The notes under the pieces were generated by a model. The model did no database searches. It saw only the letters and a list, made by a program, of their open reading frames with translations, and was not told the DNA's origin. The position numbers and the translations under genes are program-made. From assembly GCA_005778355.1 (NCBI GenBank), contig SXON01000013.1, positions 1-37,411 of the forward strand: a stretch of 37,411 nt of DNA, read 5' to 3'. This document shows, one piece after another, positions 15,904-26,986 of the stretch. This DNA comes from Pseudomonadota bacterium. Lineage in GTDB: Bacteria > Myxococcota_A > UBA796 > SXON01. Each line of letters opens with the position of its first letter. Position 1 is the stretch's first letter.

Positions 15904-18900
15904 GTGGCCTTCTACCGGTGGGTGGTCAATCACCCCGTCGCCGTGTGGATGTGCACGGTGGCCATCGTGGTGTTTGGCTACGTGTCCCTCGTCCAGCTTC
16001 CTCTTGATTTGATGCCGGATATTTCATATCCGACCATCACGGTGCGCACCGAGTACGAGGGCGCCGCGCCGGAAGAAGTGGAAACGCAGGTGAGTCGCCC
16101 CATCGAGGAGGCGCTGTCGACCGTTGAGGGCGTCGTCTCCATCGAGTCGCGCAGCCGCGCCGGCATCTCCGACGTGGTGCTCGAGTTCGACTGGGACTCG
16201 TCGATGGGCGCCGCGATGCAAGACGTGCGCGAGCGCCTGCAGACGACGTTTCTGCCCGACGGCGTGCCGCGCCCCTTGATCCTCCGCTACGACCCGTCGC
16301 TCTCGCCGATCCTCCGCGTGGCGCTCACCGGCGAGATGGACGAGCTGGCGCTGCGTGAGGCGGCGGAGAAGGACATCAAGCGGCGGCTGGAGGCGCTCGA
16401 CGGCGTCGCGGCGGTGACCGTCCGCGGCGGTCTCGAGCGCCTAGTGCTGGTCGAGGCGCGCGAGGACTGGCTCGCCGCGCGCGGGGTGACGCTCGAGCAG
16501 CTCCGATCCACCTTGCAGGCCGAGAACGTCAACGTGGCCGGCGGTCTGGTTCGCGAGGGGGAGAACGAGTACCTCATCCGCACGCTCAACGAGTTCCGCT
16601 CGGTCGACGACGTGCGCGAGCTGCGCCTGGTGCGTCCCGACGGCGCCCGGGTGCGCGTGGGCGACGTGGCCGAGGTGACGGAGGGCAGCGCCGACCGCGA
16701 GGTGGTGGCGCGGTTGGGCGGGGCGCCGGCCGTGGAGATCGAGGTGTACAAGGAGGCCGACGCCAACCTCGTGCAGGTGGCGCGGCGGGTGAAGGGGGCG
16801 CTCGAACCTCCCGCGGCCATGCCCGGGGCCGAGCCGGTCGCCAGCGTGCTCCCTGACGGGGTGAGCGCGGCGGTGCTCGACGACCAGGCCCGCTTCGTCG
16901 AAGCCGCCCTCGACAACCTCGTCGGCGACGCCTGGCTCGGCGGCCTGCTCGCCATCCTCGTCACCTTCGTCTTCCTGCGCGACTGGGTGACGACGCTCAT
17001 CATCAGCACCGCCATCCCCATCTGCCTCTTCGCCACCTTCGGCGTGATGTACGTGGGCGACCTCTCGCTCAACCTGATGTCGCTCGGCGGACTCGCGCTC
17101 GGCGTGAGCATGGTGATCGACAGCGGCACCGTGGTGCTGGAGGCGGTGCAGACCCACATCGACAATGGGAAGTCGCGACTGGAGGCCGCCGTGGCCGGCA
17201 CGGCCGAGGTGGCTCAGGCGGTGTTTGCCAGCGTGCTCACCGGCATCGCGGTTTTCTTCCCGATCGTCTTCGTGGAGGGCGTGGCCGGCCAGATCTTCGG
17301 CGACCTCGCGCTCACCGTGGTGTTCAGCCTCCTCGCCTCGCTCGCCGTGGCGCTCTTGTTCATCCCGATGCTCGCCGCGCGCACCATCGCGCTGCCCCTG
17401 CCCCCGGCGCGGGCCCGCGACATCGCCGACAGCTCACCGCGCTTCGCCTGGCAAACGCTCGCGCAACGCCGCCGGTTCTGGCTCTGGCCCTGGGCCATCG
17501 CCCGGTTCTTGATCCACGGCGCGCTCGCGACGGTGGCCAACCTGTTCGCGGTCTTGAGCGGGTGGGCCTTGCGCCTCGGCCTGCGCTCGCTCGCGTGGTC
17601 CTTCGGCCTGTTCAACCGCGTGACCGTCTGGCTCGCCGACCGCTTCCTCGTATTCTACGTCGCGGCGGAGGCCTTGTTCGCGCGGGTCTTGCTCGGGTCC
17701 TTGCGGCGTCCCGGGCGGGTGCTCCTCGTCGCGACAGCGATCTTCCTCTCGAGCTTCGTATTGCTCAACCGCGTGGGCGCCGAGCTCATCCCCGACGTGC
17801 ACCAGGGGCGCTTCACCGTGGAGGTGGCGTTGCCGGTGGGCACGCCGCTCGAGCGCACTGATGGCCTCGTGCACCAGCTCGAGGCCGAGGTGCGCGGCAT
17901 CAGCGGCATCGAGACCGTCTACGCGGTGGTGGGCACCGAGCGCCGGGCCGACAGCAAGGCCGACGAGGGCGAGAACACCGCGCGCTTGCTGGTGGAGCTC
18001 TCGCCCGGCGGCGATCTCGAGCTGCGCGAGGCCGTCACCATCGACGCGATCCGCCAGGTGCTCGACGGCTTCCCAGGATTCACCGCCCGCTTCGCCCGCC
18101 CGGCGCTCTTTTCCTTCCACACCCCGGTGGAGCTGGTGCTCTTCGGGCAAGACCTCCGCACCCTGCGCGAGGCGGCCGACCGCAGCGCCCTGGCGATGCG
18201 GGAGTTGCCCGCCCTGGCCGAGGTCCGCTCCTCGCTGGGCGCCGGCTACCCCGAGGTGCGGGTCGTCTACGACCGCGACCGGCTCGCGGCGCTCGGCATC
18301 GGCGTGGGCGACGTGGCGCGGGCGGTGCGCGCCAAGGTGCAGGGTGAGCGCCCCACGCGCATCGCCGAGGGTGAGCGGCGGGTGGATCTCCTTGTCCGTC
18401 TCGGCGAGGCCGACCGCGACTCGCTCGCCGCGCTGGCCGCGATCAACGTCAACCCCCGGATCGTGCCCCCGGTGCGGCTCGACGCGGTGGCCACGCTGAG
18501 CGAGGACGAGGGCCCCTCCGAGGTGCGCCGCATCGACCAGCGCCGCGCGGTGGTGCTCTCGGCCGACATCCGGGGCCTCGATCTCGCCGGTGCCAGCGAG
18601 GCTGCCGCCGCTGCGGTCATCGGCACCGCCTTGCCGAAGGGCGTGGAGCTCGAAGTGGCGGGGCAGAACCGGGAGCTGGAAACCTCGCTCGGCTCCTTGA
18701 AGCTCGCGCTCGCGCTCGCGATCTTCCTTGTCTACGTGATCATGGCGAGCACGTTCGAGTCGCTACGCGACCCGCTGGTCATCCTGTTCTCCGTCCCCCT
18801 GTCGCTGGTGGGCGTGGCGCTCGGCCTCTGGCTCACCGGCAACGCGGTGTCCGTGGTCGTGTTCATCGGGCTCATCGTGCTCGCCGGCGTGGTGGTGGCC

Positions 18901-19203
18901 AACGCCATCGTGCTCGTCGACGCGATCTCGCGCTTGCGCCAGGAGGGCCTCGGGCTCGACGAGGCGATCAGCAAGGCGGCCGCTACCCGCTTGCGCCCCA
19001 TCCTCATCACCGCGCTCAACTCGGTGCTCGGCCTCGCTCCGCTGGCGCTCGGCCTCGGCGAGGGGCAGGAGATGCAGCGGCCGATGGCCATCACCATCAT
19101 CTTCGGGCTCGCGAGCAGCACCTTCCTCACGCTGGTGGTGGTGCCCGTGGTGTACCGGATCGCGGCGCGGCTGACCGAGCGCGCGCCGGAGACGACGCCG
19201 TGA
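15904..19203 (+). CDS. RND efflux pump subunit 1 (HAE1-like)
   Basis: 1,099 residues, GTG start. Resistance-nodulation-division inner-membrane transporter: TM1 MAFYRWVVNHPVAVWMCTVAIVVFGYVSL, porter domain beginning DLMPDISYPTITVRTEYEGAAPEEVE, TM2-6 from about 335, TM7 from about 600, second porter domain, TM8-12 (VYVIMASTFESLRDPLVILFSVPLSLVG, GLIVLAGVVVANAIVLVDAI). The TM4 proton-relay position reads VIDSG: D406 is kept, while S407 stands where AcrB has a second Asp. Between TM6 and TM7 there are about 105 residues (roughly 495-600) with several Trp-rich hydrophobic stretches, far longer than the usual 40-odd, so this pump may carry extra membrane helices. Substrate unknown. Its stop overlaps the start of the second pump (GTGA). 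Confidence 0.92.
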   Translation: MAFYRWVVNHPVAVWMCTVAIVVFGYVSLVQLPLDLMPDISYPTITVRTEYEGAAPEEVETQVSRPIEEALSTVEGVVSIESRSRAGISDVVLEFDWDSSMGAAMQDVRERLQTTFLPDGVPRPLILRYDPSLSPILRVALTGEMDELALREAAEKDIKRRLEALDGVAAVTVRGGLERLVLVEAREDWLAARGVTLEQLRSTLQAENVNVAGGLVREGENEYLIRTLNEFRSVDDVRELRLVRPDGARVRVGDVAEVTEGSADREVVARLGGAPAVEIEVYKEADANLVQVARRVKGALEPPAAMPGAEPVASVLPDGVSAAVLDDQARFVEAALDNLVGDAWLGGLLAILVTFVFLRDWVTTLIISTAIPICLFATFGVMYVGDLSLNLMSLGGLALGVSMVIDSGTVVLEAVQTHIDNGKSRLEAAVAGTAEVAQAVFASVLTGIAVFFPIVFVEGVAGQIFGDLALTVVFSLLASLAVALLFIPMLAARTIALPLPPARARDIADSSPRFAWQTLAQRRRFWLWPWAIARFLIHGALATVANLFAVLSGWALRLGLRSLAWSFGLFNRVTVWLADRFLVFYVAAEALFARVLLGSLRRPGRVLLVATAIFLSSFVLLNRVGAELIPDVHQGRFTVEVALPVGTPLERTDGLVHQLEAEVRGISGIETVYAVVGTERRADSKADEGENTARLLVELSPGGDLELREAVTIDAIRQVLDGFPGFTARFARPALFSFHTPVELVLFGQDLRTLREAADRSALAMRELPALAEVRSSLGAGYPEVRVVYDRDRLAALGIGVGDVARAVRAKVQGERPTRIAEGERRVDLLVRLGEADRDSLAALAAINVNPRIVPPVRLDAVATLSEDEGPSEVRRIDQRRAVVLSADIRGLDLAGASEAAAAAVIGTALPKGVELEVAGQNRELETSLGSLKLALALAIFLVYVIMASTFESLRDPLVILFSVPLSLVGVALGLWLTGNAVSVVVFIGLIVLAGVVVANAIVLVDAISRLRQEGLGLDEAISKAAATRLRPILITALNSVLGLAPLALGLGEGQEMQRPMAITIIFGLASSTFLTLVVVPVVYRIAARLTERAPETTP

Positions 19204-22200
19204 AGCTGACCGACCTCGTCCCCCGCTTCTCGGTGGGACGGCCGGTCACCGTCGTGACGCTCTTTTGCGTGGTGATGGTCGTGGGCATCATCGCCACGCT
19301 GCGCATTCCCGTGCAGATGATGCCCGGGGGCTGGTCGCCGCCGCACCTGTGGCTGTGGATCCCCTACGACGACAGCACGCCGCTCGAAACCGAGGCGCGC
19401 ATCGTCAAGCCCCTGGAGGAGCAGCTCTCCACCGTGGCCGGCATCAAGCACATCGAGTCGGAGTCGAAGAACGACAACGCCGAGCTCTCCATCGAGTTCT
19501 CGGCCGACACCGACATGGACGAGGCCTACAACGCCGTGGGCGATCGCATCGAGCGGGCCATGCCCGACTTGCCCGACGACGTGGAGCGGGTGTGGGTGTG
19601 GCGCTTCGATCCTACCGACGAGCCGGTGATCTGGGCAGGCATCCAGTCGCCGCTGGAAGTGGGCCCGGAAGACCAGTTCTTCAACAGCGAGCGCATCATC
19701 AAGCCCCGGCTCGAGCGCCTCGAGGGCGTGGCCCGGGTCGACGTGTGGGGCGTGCCCGAGCCGGTGGTGTGGATCGACTTCGACCGCGAGCGCCTGATGA
19801 GCCACCAGGTGGATCTCGTCGACGTGCTCGGCCGCCTCCAGGGCGACAACATCCAGGTGGGGACGGGCCGCGTGGAAGACCGGGGCGAGGTTCGCTATGT
19901 GCGCGCGCTCGCCCGCTTTGCGACGCTCGACGAGCTGCGGGCGTGGCCCGTCGGCAACGGGCTGGTTCTCGAGGACATCGCCGAGATCCGCTATGCCCCG
20001 GCGGCCTCGACCGACATCAACCGCATCGAGGGACAGGAAGCGGCCGCCCTCGGCATCAACAAGGAGTCGGGCGCGAACACCGTGCAGGTGTGCAACGACA
20101 TCCGCGCAGCGATGAAGGAGCTGGAGGCCGACCCGCGACTCAAGGGGTACAAGTTCCACAGTTTCTTCGACCAGGGCGTCCTCATCGAAGACAGCATGGG
20201 CGCCTTGCAGCAGAGCGCGCTGGAGGGCGGCATCCTCGCGGTGCTGGTGCTCATCCTCTTCTTGCGCGAGTGGCGCATCACCGCGCTCATCGCGGCGACG
20301 ATCCCCGCCTCGCTGCTCCTCACGCTGACGGTGATGTACTTCCGGGGCGACTCGCTCAACCTGCTCTCGATGCTTGGGCTCATGATCGCGGTGGGCATGG
20401 TGGTCGACAACGCCGTGGTCGTGGTGGAGGCCATCTACCGGCGACGACAGCTCGGGGAATTGCCGGTTCCCGCCGCGATTCACGGCACGAGCGAAGTGCT
20501 CCTCCCCATCGTGCTCTCCACGCTCACGTCGATCGTCGTCTTCTTGCCGGTGATCCTGATGAGCGCGGATGCCGACTTCAGCTTCTTCATGTCGGCGCTC
20601 GGCCTGCCGGTGGTGTTCATCCAGGTGGGGTCGCTCCTGATCACGCTGCTGTTCACGCCCTTGTCGACGGTGTGGCTCGGCACGGCGGAGGTGAAGGGCG
20701 ACGCGCGCTGGATGACCCGGATGTCGGACTGGACGGTGCGCCTCCTCGGCGGGATGTTGCGACGGCCGGTCGACACCTTCGTGGGCATGCTCGCGGTGGT
20801 GGTGCTCACGCTGGTGCTCCCGGCGCGCGCGGTGGGCTGCTCCGATGAGTCGGAGGGCAATCTCGACGACTTCACCGTTCGTTTCGAGATCCCGCGCAAC
20901 TTCACGTACTACGAGCGCCTCCACACCGTGGAAGCCTTCGAGAAGATGGTGGATGAGAACCGGGACAACTGGGCGGTGCGCACCTACCGGAGTCGCCTCG
21001 GCGGCACGAGCACCGGCGGGCGCATGTTCGTGTACCTGGAGGAGCACCCCGAGGGCATGACCCGGCAGGAGATCCTCGACGATGTGAAAGGGAAGCTCCC
21101 TGATTTGCCCGGCGTGAAGGCGACGATCGGCTGGGGCGAGGGCGAGTCGGGGCGCGGGAACCGCATCGGGGTGACGCTCCAGGGCGAAGACAGCGAGCAG
21201 CTCACCGCCCTGTCCCAAGAGGCCTTGCGACGGCTCCGGTCGCTCGAGGGCGTGCTGTCGGCCTACAGCGACACCGAGGAAGAGGGCAACGAGGAGATCC
21301 GCCTGCGCGTCGATCGCGAGGCGGCGGCTCGCTACAACGTGTCCGCCTCGATGATCGGGCGCGTGGTTTCATTCGCGATGCGTGGGGTGCCGCTCACGCC
21401 CTGGGTGCTCGGCGAGCGCGAGGTGCGGATGTTCGCGCGCTTCGGGCAGGACGATCGGGAAGACGTGGAGCGCCTGCTCGACTTCCAGGTGGGTTCGCCC
21501 ACGGCGGGCGCGGTGAAGCTCCGCGCGCTGGTGGATCCCGAGCCCGGTTCCGGCTGGGGACGCATCGACCGTCGCGACCGGAAGACTTCCCTCGGGCTCA
21601 CCCTCGATCTCGCTGATGGTGTCGACAAGATGGGCATGCACGAGCGAGCCATGGGCGCCCTGCGCGAGATCGACTGGCCGCTCGGCTACGGCCCCACCGA
21701 GGGCGACTTCTTCGAGGAGCAGCAGGAGAGCGACACCGCGCGCAACCTCGCGCTGCTCTTGAGCTTGACCTTCGTGTTTCTCATCATGGGCGTGCTTTTT
21801 GAGAGTTTCCTCTTGCCCATCACCGTGATCACCACCGTCCCGATGGCGGTCTTCGGCGTGTACTGGGGACTCTGGCTCACCGACACGCCGTTCGACTCGA
21901 TGGGCGGCGTCGGCATGGTCATCCTCATCGGCATCGTGGTGAACAACGGCATTGTGCTTATCGACCGGATCACCGAGCTTCGCGGAGAGGGCTGGGCTCG
22001 CGACGAGGCCCTGCAAGAGGCCGTGCGCCAGCGCCTCCGCCCGATCCTCATGACCGCGCTCACCGCCATCGTGGGGGTGATTCCGATGGCCACGGGCGAC
22101 GACACCTTCGTGGGCATCCCCTACGCCCCCCTCGGGCGCGTGGTCGGCTTCGGCATGGCCACCGCCACGGTGCTCACCCTCTTCTTCGTGCCTTACCTCT

Positions 22201-22283
22201 ACGCTTTCCTCGACGACCTGCGCGCCAGCAGCGCCCGTTGGCTGGCCTTCGGCTGGCCGCGTCGTGGCCCGGAGACGAAATGA
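19200..22283 (+). CDS. RND efflux pump subunit 2 (HAE1-like)
   Basis: 1,027 residues, with GTG start overlapping the previous stop by 4 nt. Second, clearly different RND transporter: TM1 RFSVGRPVTVVTLFCVVMVVGIIATL, porter domain with WIPYDDSTPLETEARIVKPLEEQL, TM4 GLMIAVGMVVDNAVVVVEAI with the key Asp, second porter half (about 555-840), and TM8-12 ending GFGMATATVLTLFFVPYLYAFLDDL. TM10 reads VVNNGIVLIDRITELR, the usual Asn form outside AcrB. Two unlike pumps after one fusion protein recall the MdtABC arrangement, in which MdtB and MdtC form a mixed trimer; a heterotrimer here is inference. The stop overlaps the TolC-type gene start (ATGA). Confidence 0.92.
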   Translation: MKLTDLVPRFSVGRPVTVVTLFCVVMVVGIIATLRIPVQMMPGGWSPPHLWLWIPYDDSTPLETEARIVKPLEEQLSTVAGIKHIESESKNDNAELSIEFSADTDMDEAYNAVGDRIERAMPDLPDDVERVWVWRFDPTDEPVIWAGIQSPLEVGPEDQFFNSERIIKPRLERLEGVARVDVWGVPEPVVWIDFDRERLMSHQVDLVDVLGRLQGDNIQVGTGRVEDRGEVRYVRALARFATLDELRAWPVGNGLVLEDIAEIRYAPAASTDINRIEGQEAAALGINKESGANTVQVCNDIRAAMKELEADPRLKGYKFHSFFDQGVLIEDSMGALQQSALEGGILAVLVLILFLREWRITALIAATIPASLLLTLTVMYFRGDSLNLLSMLGLMIAVGMVVDNAVVVVEAIYRRRQLGELPVPAAIHGTSEVLLPIVLSTLTSIVVFLPVILMSADADFSFFMSALGLPVVFIQVGSLLITLLFTPLSTVWLGTAEVKGDARWMTRMSDWTVRLLGGMLRRPVDTFVGMLAVVVLTLVLPARAVGCSDESEGNLDDFTVRFEIPRNFTYYERLHTVEAFEKMVDENRDNWAVRTYRSRLGGTSTGGRMFVYLEEHPEGMTRQEILDDVKGKLPDLPGVKATIGWGEGESGRGNRIGVTLQGEDSEQLTALSQEALRRLRSLEGVLSAYSDTEEEGNEEIRLRVDREAAARYNVSASMIGRVVSFAMRGVPLTPWVLGEREVRMFARFGQDDREDVERLLDFQVGSPTAGAVKLRALVDPEPGSGWGRIDRRDRKTSLGLTLDLADGVDKMGMHERAMGALREIDWPLGYGPTEGDFFEEQQESDTARNLALLLSLTFVFLIMGVLFESFLLPITVITTVPMAVFGVYWGLWLTDTPFDSMGGVGMVILIGIVVNNGIVLIDRITELRGEGWARDEALQEAVRQRLRPILMTALTAIVGVIPMATGDDTFVGIPYAPLGRVVGFGMATATVLTLFFVPYLYAFLDDLRASSARWLAFGWPRRGPETK

Positions 22284-23692
22284 TCCTCGGCCTTGCTCTC
22301 GCCCACGCCACCGAGACCTCTCTCAGCTTCGACGAGGCGCTCACCCGCGCCGGGGCCGAGGCGCCGTCGGTGCTCTCGGCCCGTGCCGACGTGCAGGGCG
22401 CGGAGGGCTCGCTGCTCGCGGCTCGGGCGAGCTTCGAGCCGAGCTTGTCGCTCACCGGCTCCTACTTCAGCTCGGCCGGCGAGGGGCAGTTCCAGTTTGG
22501 CGAGTACACGAGCGAGACGACGGGGATCTCGACCGACGCGGCGCTCTCCGTGCCGATGGCCACGGGCACGGCGCTCGGCCTCGGTTTCACCGCCAACCAG
22601 TCCGACACGCAGTTCAAGATCTCCGAGCTCGACCAGGAGTTCGGCGACCCCGCGTGGGACAGCAAGCTCGCCTTCACGCTGTCCCAAGCGCTCTTGCAGG
22701 GCCACCGCCTCGCCTACAACCTGCAGGGGGTGCGGAGCGCCGGCGCGGCCCTGGCCGGGGCGGAGTGGACGGCGGTGGCGGCCCGGCAGCGGGCGGTGGG
22801 CGACGCGGCGACCGCCTACTGGACCCTGCACTACCAGCGTGCCCTGGTCGACATCGCCGAGCAGTCGCGAGAGGCCACCGCCGAGCAGGCCCGCGTGGTG
22901 ACGGCGCTGGTCGAGGCCGGGAAGCTCGCGCCCGTGGAGCGCACGCGGACGGAGGCCGCGCTCGCGCAGGTAGAACGCGCGAAGATCGACGCCGAGGCTG
23001 CCGCGATGGCCGCGGAAGACAGCCTCGCCGCCCTGGTGGGGCTCCCGCTCTCGGAGCACATCGTGCTGGCCACCGCGCCGCCGGTGCCACCGAACATTCC
23101 TGCCGATGAAGACGCGGTGGCCGCCGCTGTGCTCGACACCAACCCGGAGATCCGCGCCGCGAAGGTGGCACTCGACACGCGGGAGCTGGCGGTCCGAAAC
23201 GCGCGCCACGCCTTGCTCCCCGAGCTCTCCGCCACCGCTGGCCTCGCGTTGCGGGGCTACGAGGAGAGCTTCTCCGCCTCTGTCGACGAGCTGGCCGCTG
23301 GGGACTTGCCCGAGTGGAGCCTCGGCGGCTCGCTGTCGCTGCCGCTGCTCAACCGTGCCGACCGCGGCGCGCTGGGCCAGGCCGAGGGTTCGCTCGCTCG
23401 CGCCGAGGCCGACCTCGCCGCGCTCCGATCCGCCACCGAGCAGGCGGCCCGTGCGGCGGTGCGGACCGTACGCTCCGCGCGTCGCAATGTAGAACTCGCC
23501 GACTTGAACCTTCGTCTCGCGGAGGAGACCCTCGCCGCCGAGCGCGCGCGGCTCGCCGAGGGACGCTCGCTCAACAAGGACCTCATCACCGCCCAGAAGG
23601 ACCTCGACCAGGCCCGTGCCGACGCCGAGAAGGCGCGCATCGACTGGGTGCTGGCGGTGATCGAGATCGAGCGACTGAAGGGGGCGCTGTAG
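22280..23692 (+). CDS. TolC-type outer membrane efflux protein
   Basis: 470 residues from the ATG at 22280, which has GGAG 5 nt upstream and overlaps the pump stop (ATGA). A start at 22238 inside the pump gene is less likely. Signal peptide MILGLALAHA, then TETSLSFDEALTRAGAEAPSVLSARADVQGAEGSLLAARASFEPSLSL, the standard OEP opening. Two OEP repeats: about 20-220 and 255-465, the second with IRAAKVALDTRELAVRNARHALLPELS and a long coiled-coil-like tail (DLITAQKDLDQARADAEKARIDW). It forms the outer-membrane channel and periplasmic tunnel for the two RND pumps, completing the system within one operon. Ends 4 nt from the stop of the convergent gene. Confidence 0.92.
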   Translation: MILGLALAHATETSLSFDEALTRAGAEAPSVLSARADVQGAEGSLLAARASFEPSLSLTGSYFSSAGEGQFQFGEYTSETTGISTDAALSVPMATGTALGLGFTANQSDTQFKISELDQEFGDPAWDSKLAFTLSQALLQGHRLAYNLQGVRSAGAALAGAEWTAVAARQRAVGDAATAYWTLHYQRALVDIAEQSREATAEQARVVTALVEAGKLAPVERTRTEAALAQVERAKIDAEAAAMAAEDSLAALVGLPLSEHIVLATAPPVPPNIPADEDAVAAAVLDTNPEIRAAKVALDTRELAVRNARHALLPELSATAGLALRGYEESFSASVDELAAGDLPEWSLGGSLSLPLLNRADRGALGQAEGSLARAEADLAALRSATEQAARAAVRTVRSARRNVELADLNLRLAEETLAAERARLAEGRSLNKDLITAQKDLDQARADAEKARIDWVLAVIEIERLKGAL

Positions 23693-23696
23693 GCGC

Positions 23697-25330
23697 CTAC
23701 CAGTAGGCGGGGTCGTCCCAGGGGATCTCCCAGCCGAGGAGGAGGCCGACGTCGCCGAGGGGTTCGGCATCACCCCGGCTGAAGAGCACGTCTTCCAGCC
23801 CGTCACCGCTGACGTCGCTACCCCCGTCGATCACGTCCCACGCCCGGTCGTTCGGGTTCCAGGTCGACGAGTTCGCGACGTGGAGCCGCTGCGAGGGGTC
23901 CTCCGCGAAGCCAGGGAACCCCGTGCGACCGCGGACAATCCACATGAGATCGTGGCCCTGGAATACGATCTCGCGAGCGCCGTCGCCGTCGAGGTCGGCG
24001 GCCCGGGCGAGCGACAGGAGCTCGGCCTCGGGGATGACATAGGAGCCGTTGGCGTCGTCCGGGTGGTAGTCGCCCGGCGGGCGTTGCCCCCCGGCGACGA
24101 AGAAGAGCTCGCCGACCGGGTCGCCGTAGCGGGTGCTCTCGCCGGCGGCGAGGAGCCAGTCGTCGAGGCCGTCGCCGTCGATGTCGCCGGGCCGGGTGGG
24201 GGCGACCTCGAGGTAGCGGACGTGGTTGTCGCCCTCGTCCCACCACGTCTCGGTCATCACGTCCTCGAGGCGGGCGCCGTCGGCGCTGGCGAGGTCGGCC
24301 GCGGGGATGACAGTCGGGCCGTTGCAGAGCAGCAAGTCCTCGAGGCCGTCGCCGTCGAGGTCGCCCGGCGACGCCAGCCGCCCGCTGCCGATGCCATCGG
24401 CCATCTCCAGCCCCAGCACCTGGATCTTCGGCCAGGTCTCCCCCAGGGGCGCGCGACCGCCCATGCCGACGATGTAGATGCCGGCGCCCGTCTGCGACTC
24501 GGTGTCGCTGCCGGTGCCGGACACGCCCCAGGCGATCTCGGCGTCGCCGTCGCCATCCATGTCGCCCGTGGCGGTGACGCCGCTCAGGCCGAAACCAACC
24601 TCGGGCCAGCCGCTGTTGGCGTAGTCGCTGCCTGGCTCGTGGTAGGCCTGCGGAACGGGGTCCGCGCTGAAGGGGCCGGGCACGGGGAACACCCACATCG
24701 AGGAGGCGAAGGCCACGTCGTTGATGCCGTCGCCGTCGATGTCGCCGCCCCGGAAGGGGACGGACCCGGCGTAGGCGTCGCCGTAGTAGTCGTACCAGAG
24801 CTGGAACCACCTGCCCCGGTCGGGCTGGCGGCGGTCGAGCGTGGTGACGTCGAGCAGGCCGTAGCCGGCCACCCAGCCCTCGCAGCCGCCCTTGCAGGCC
24901 ACCAGCACCTCGGCGGCGCCGTCGCCGGTCACGTCGGGCGTGAGGCGTCCCCAGCTCGTGCACCAGGAAGTGTCGCCCTCGGGGCACATGGCCACCACCA
25001 CGCTCATCAGCGCGTTGCCGTCCTGCGCCGCCCCGCAGACACCGGGCGCGAGGGCCTCGCCGTCGCAGTCGTGGTCGACGGGGTCGCACAGCTCGGTGGC
25101 GCCGGGGTGGATCGACTCGTCGCCGTCGTGGCAGTCGTCGCCACCGCAGGTGCTGGCCACGAAGCCGTCGGCGTCGGCGTCGCAGGGGTCGGCGGTGTCG
25201 CCGGTGTCGCCACTGTCGCCCGTTTCGCCGCTGTCGGCGGGTGTCCCGCTGTCCGTGTCGTGGCTGTCGCCAGGCGTGCTCTCTCCGGCGACGTCCGCGA
25301 CGCCGGTGCACCCGAGCAGGGCGAGGGCGA

Positions 25331-25334
<4 letters not shown>
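23697..25334 (-). CDS. MopE-motif FG-GAP lipoprotein, paralog 1
   Basis: 545 residues. GTG start overlapping the previous stop (GTGA); signal MIALALLGC with cysteine at 9 and no basic residue. Linker of S/T/D/G repeats (about 10-48), then a MopE-type metal-binding motif (PCDADADGFVASTCGGDDCHDGDESIHPGATELCDPVDHDCDGEA). Seven FG-GAP loops follow (TPDVTGDGAAEVLVA, GDIDGDGINDVAFAS, GDMDGDGDAEIAWG, GDLDGDGLEDLLLC, GDIDGDGLDDWLLA, ADLDGDGAREIVFQ, DVSGDGLEDVLFS) and the C-terminus GWEIPWDDPAYW, which may close the last blade. A tandem duplicate of the gene at 25331-26986: much of the DNA is nearly identical, with discrete divergent blocks. Last gene of the three-gene unit. Surface display is inferred; ligand unknown. 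Confidence 0.9.

Positions 25335-26982
<1,648 letters not shown>

Positions 26983-26986
<4 letters not shown>

Noticed and set aside
18732..21218. Minus-strand open frame of about 830 codons across the RND genes
   Set aside because: Antisense shadow rich in H, R and E; both RND frames on the plus strand are certain.
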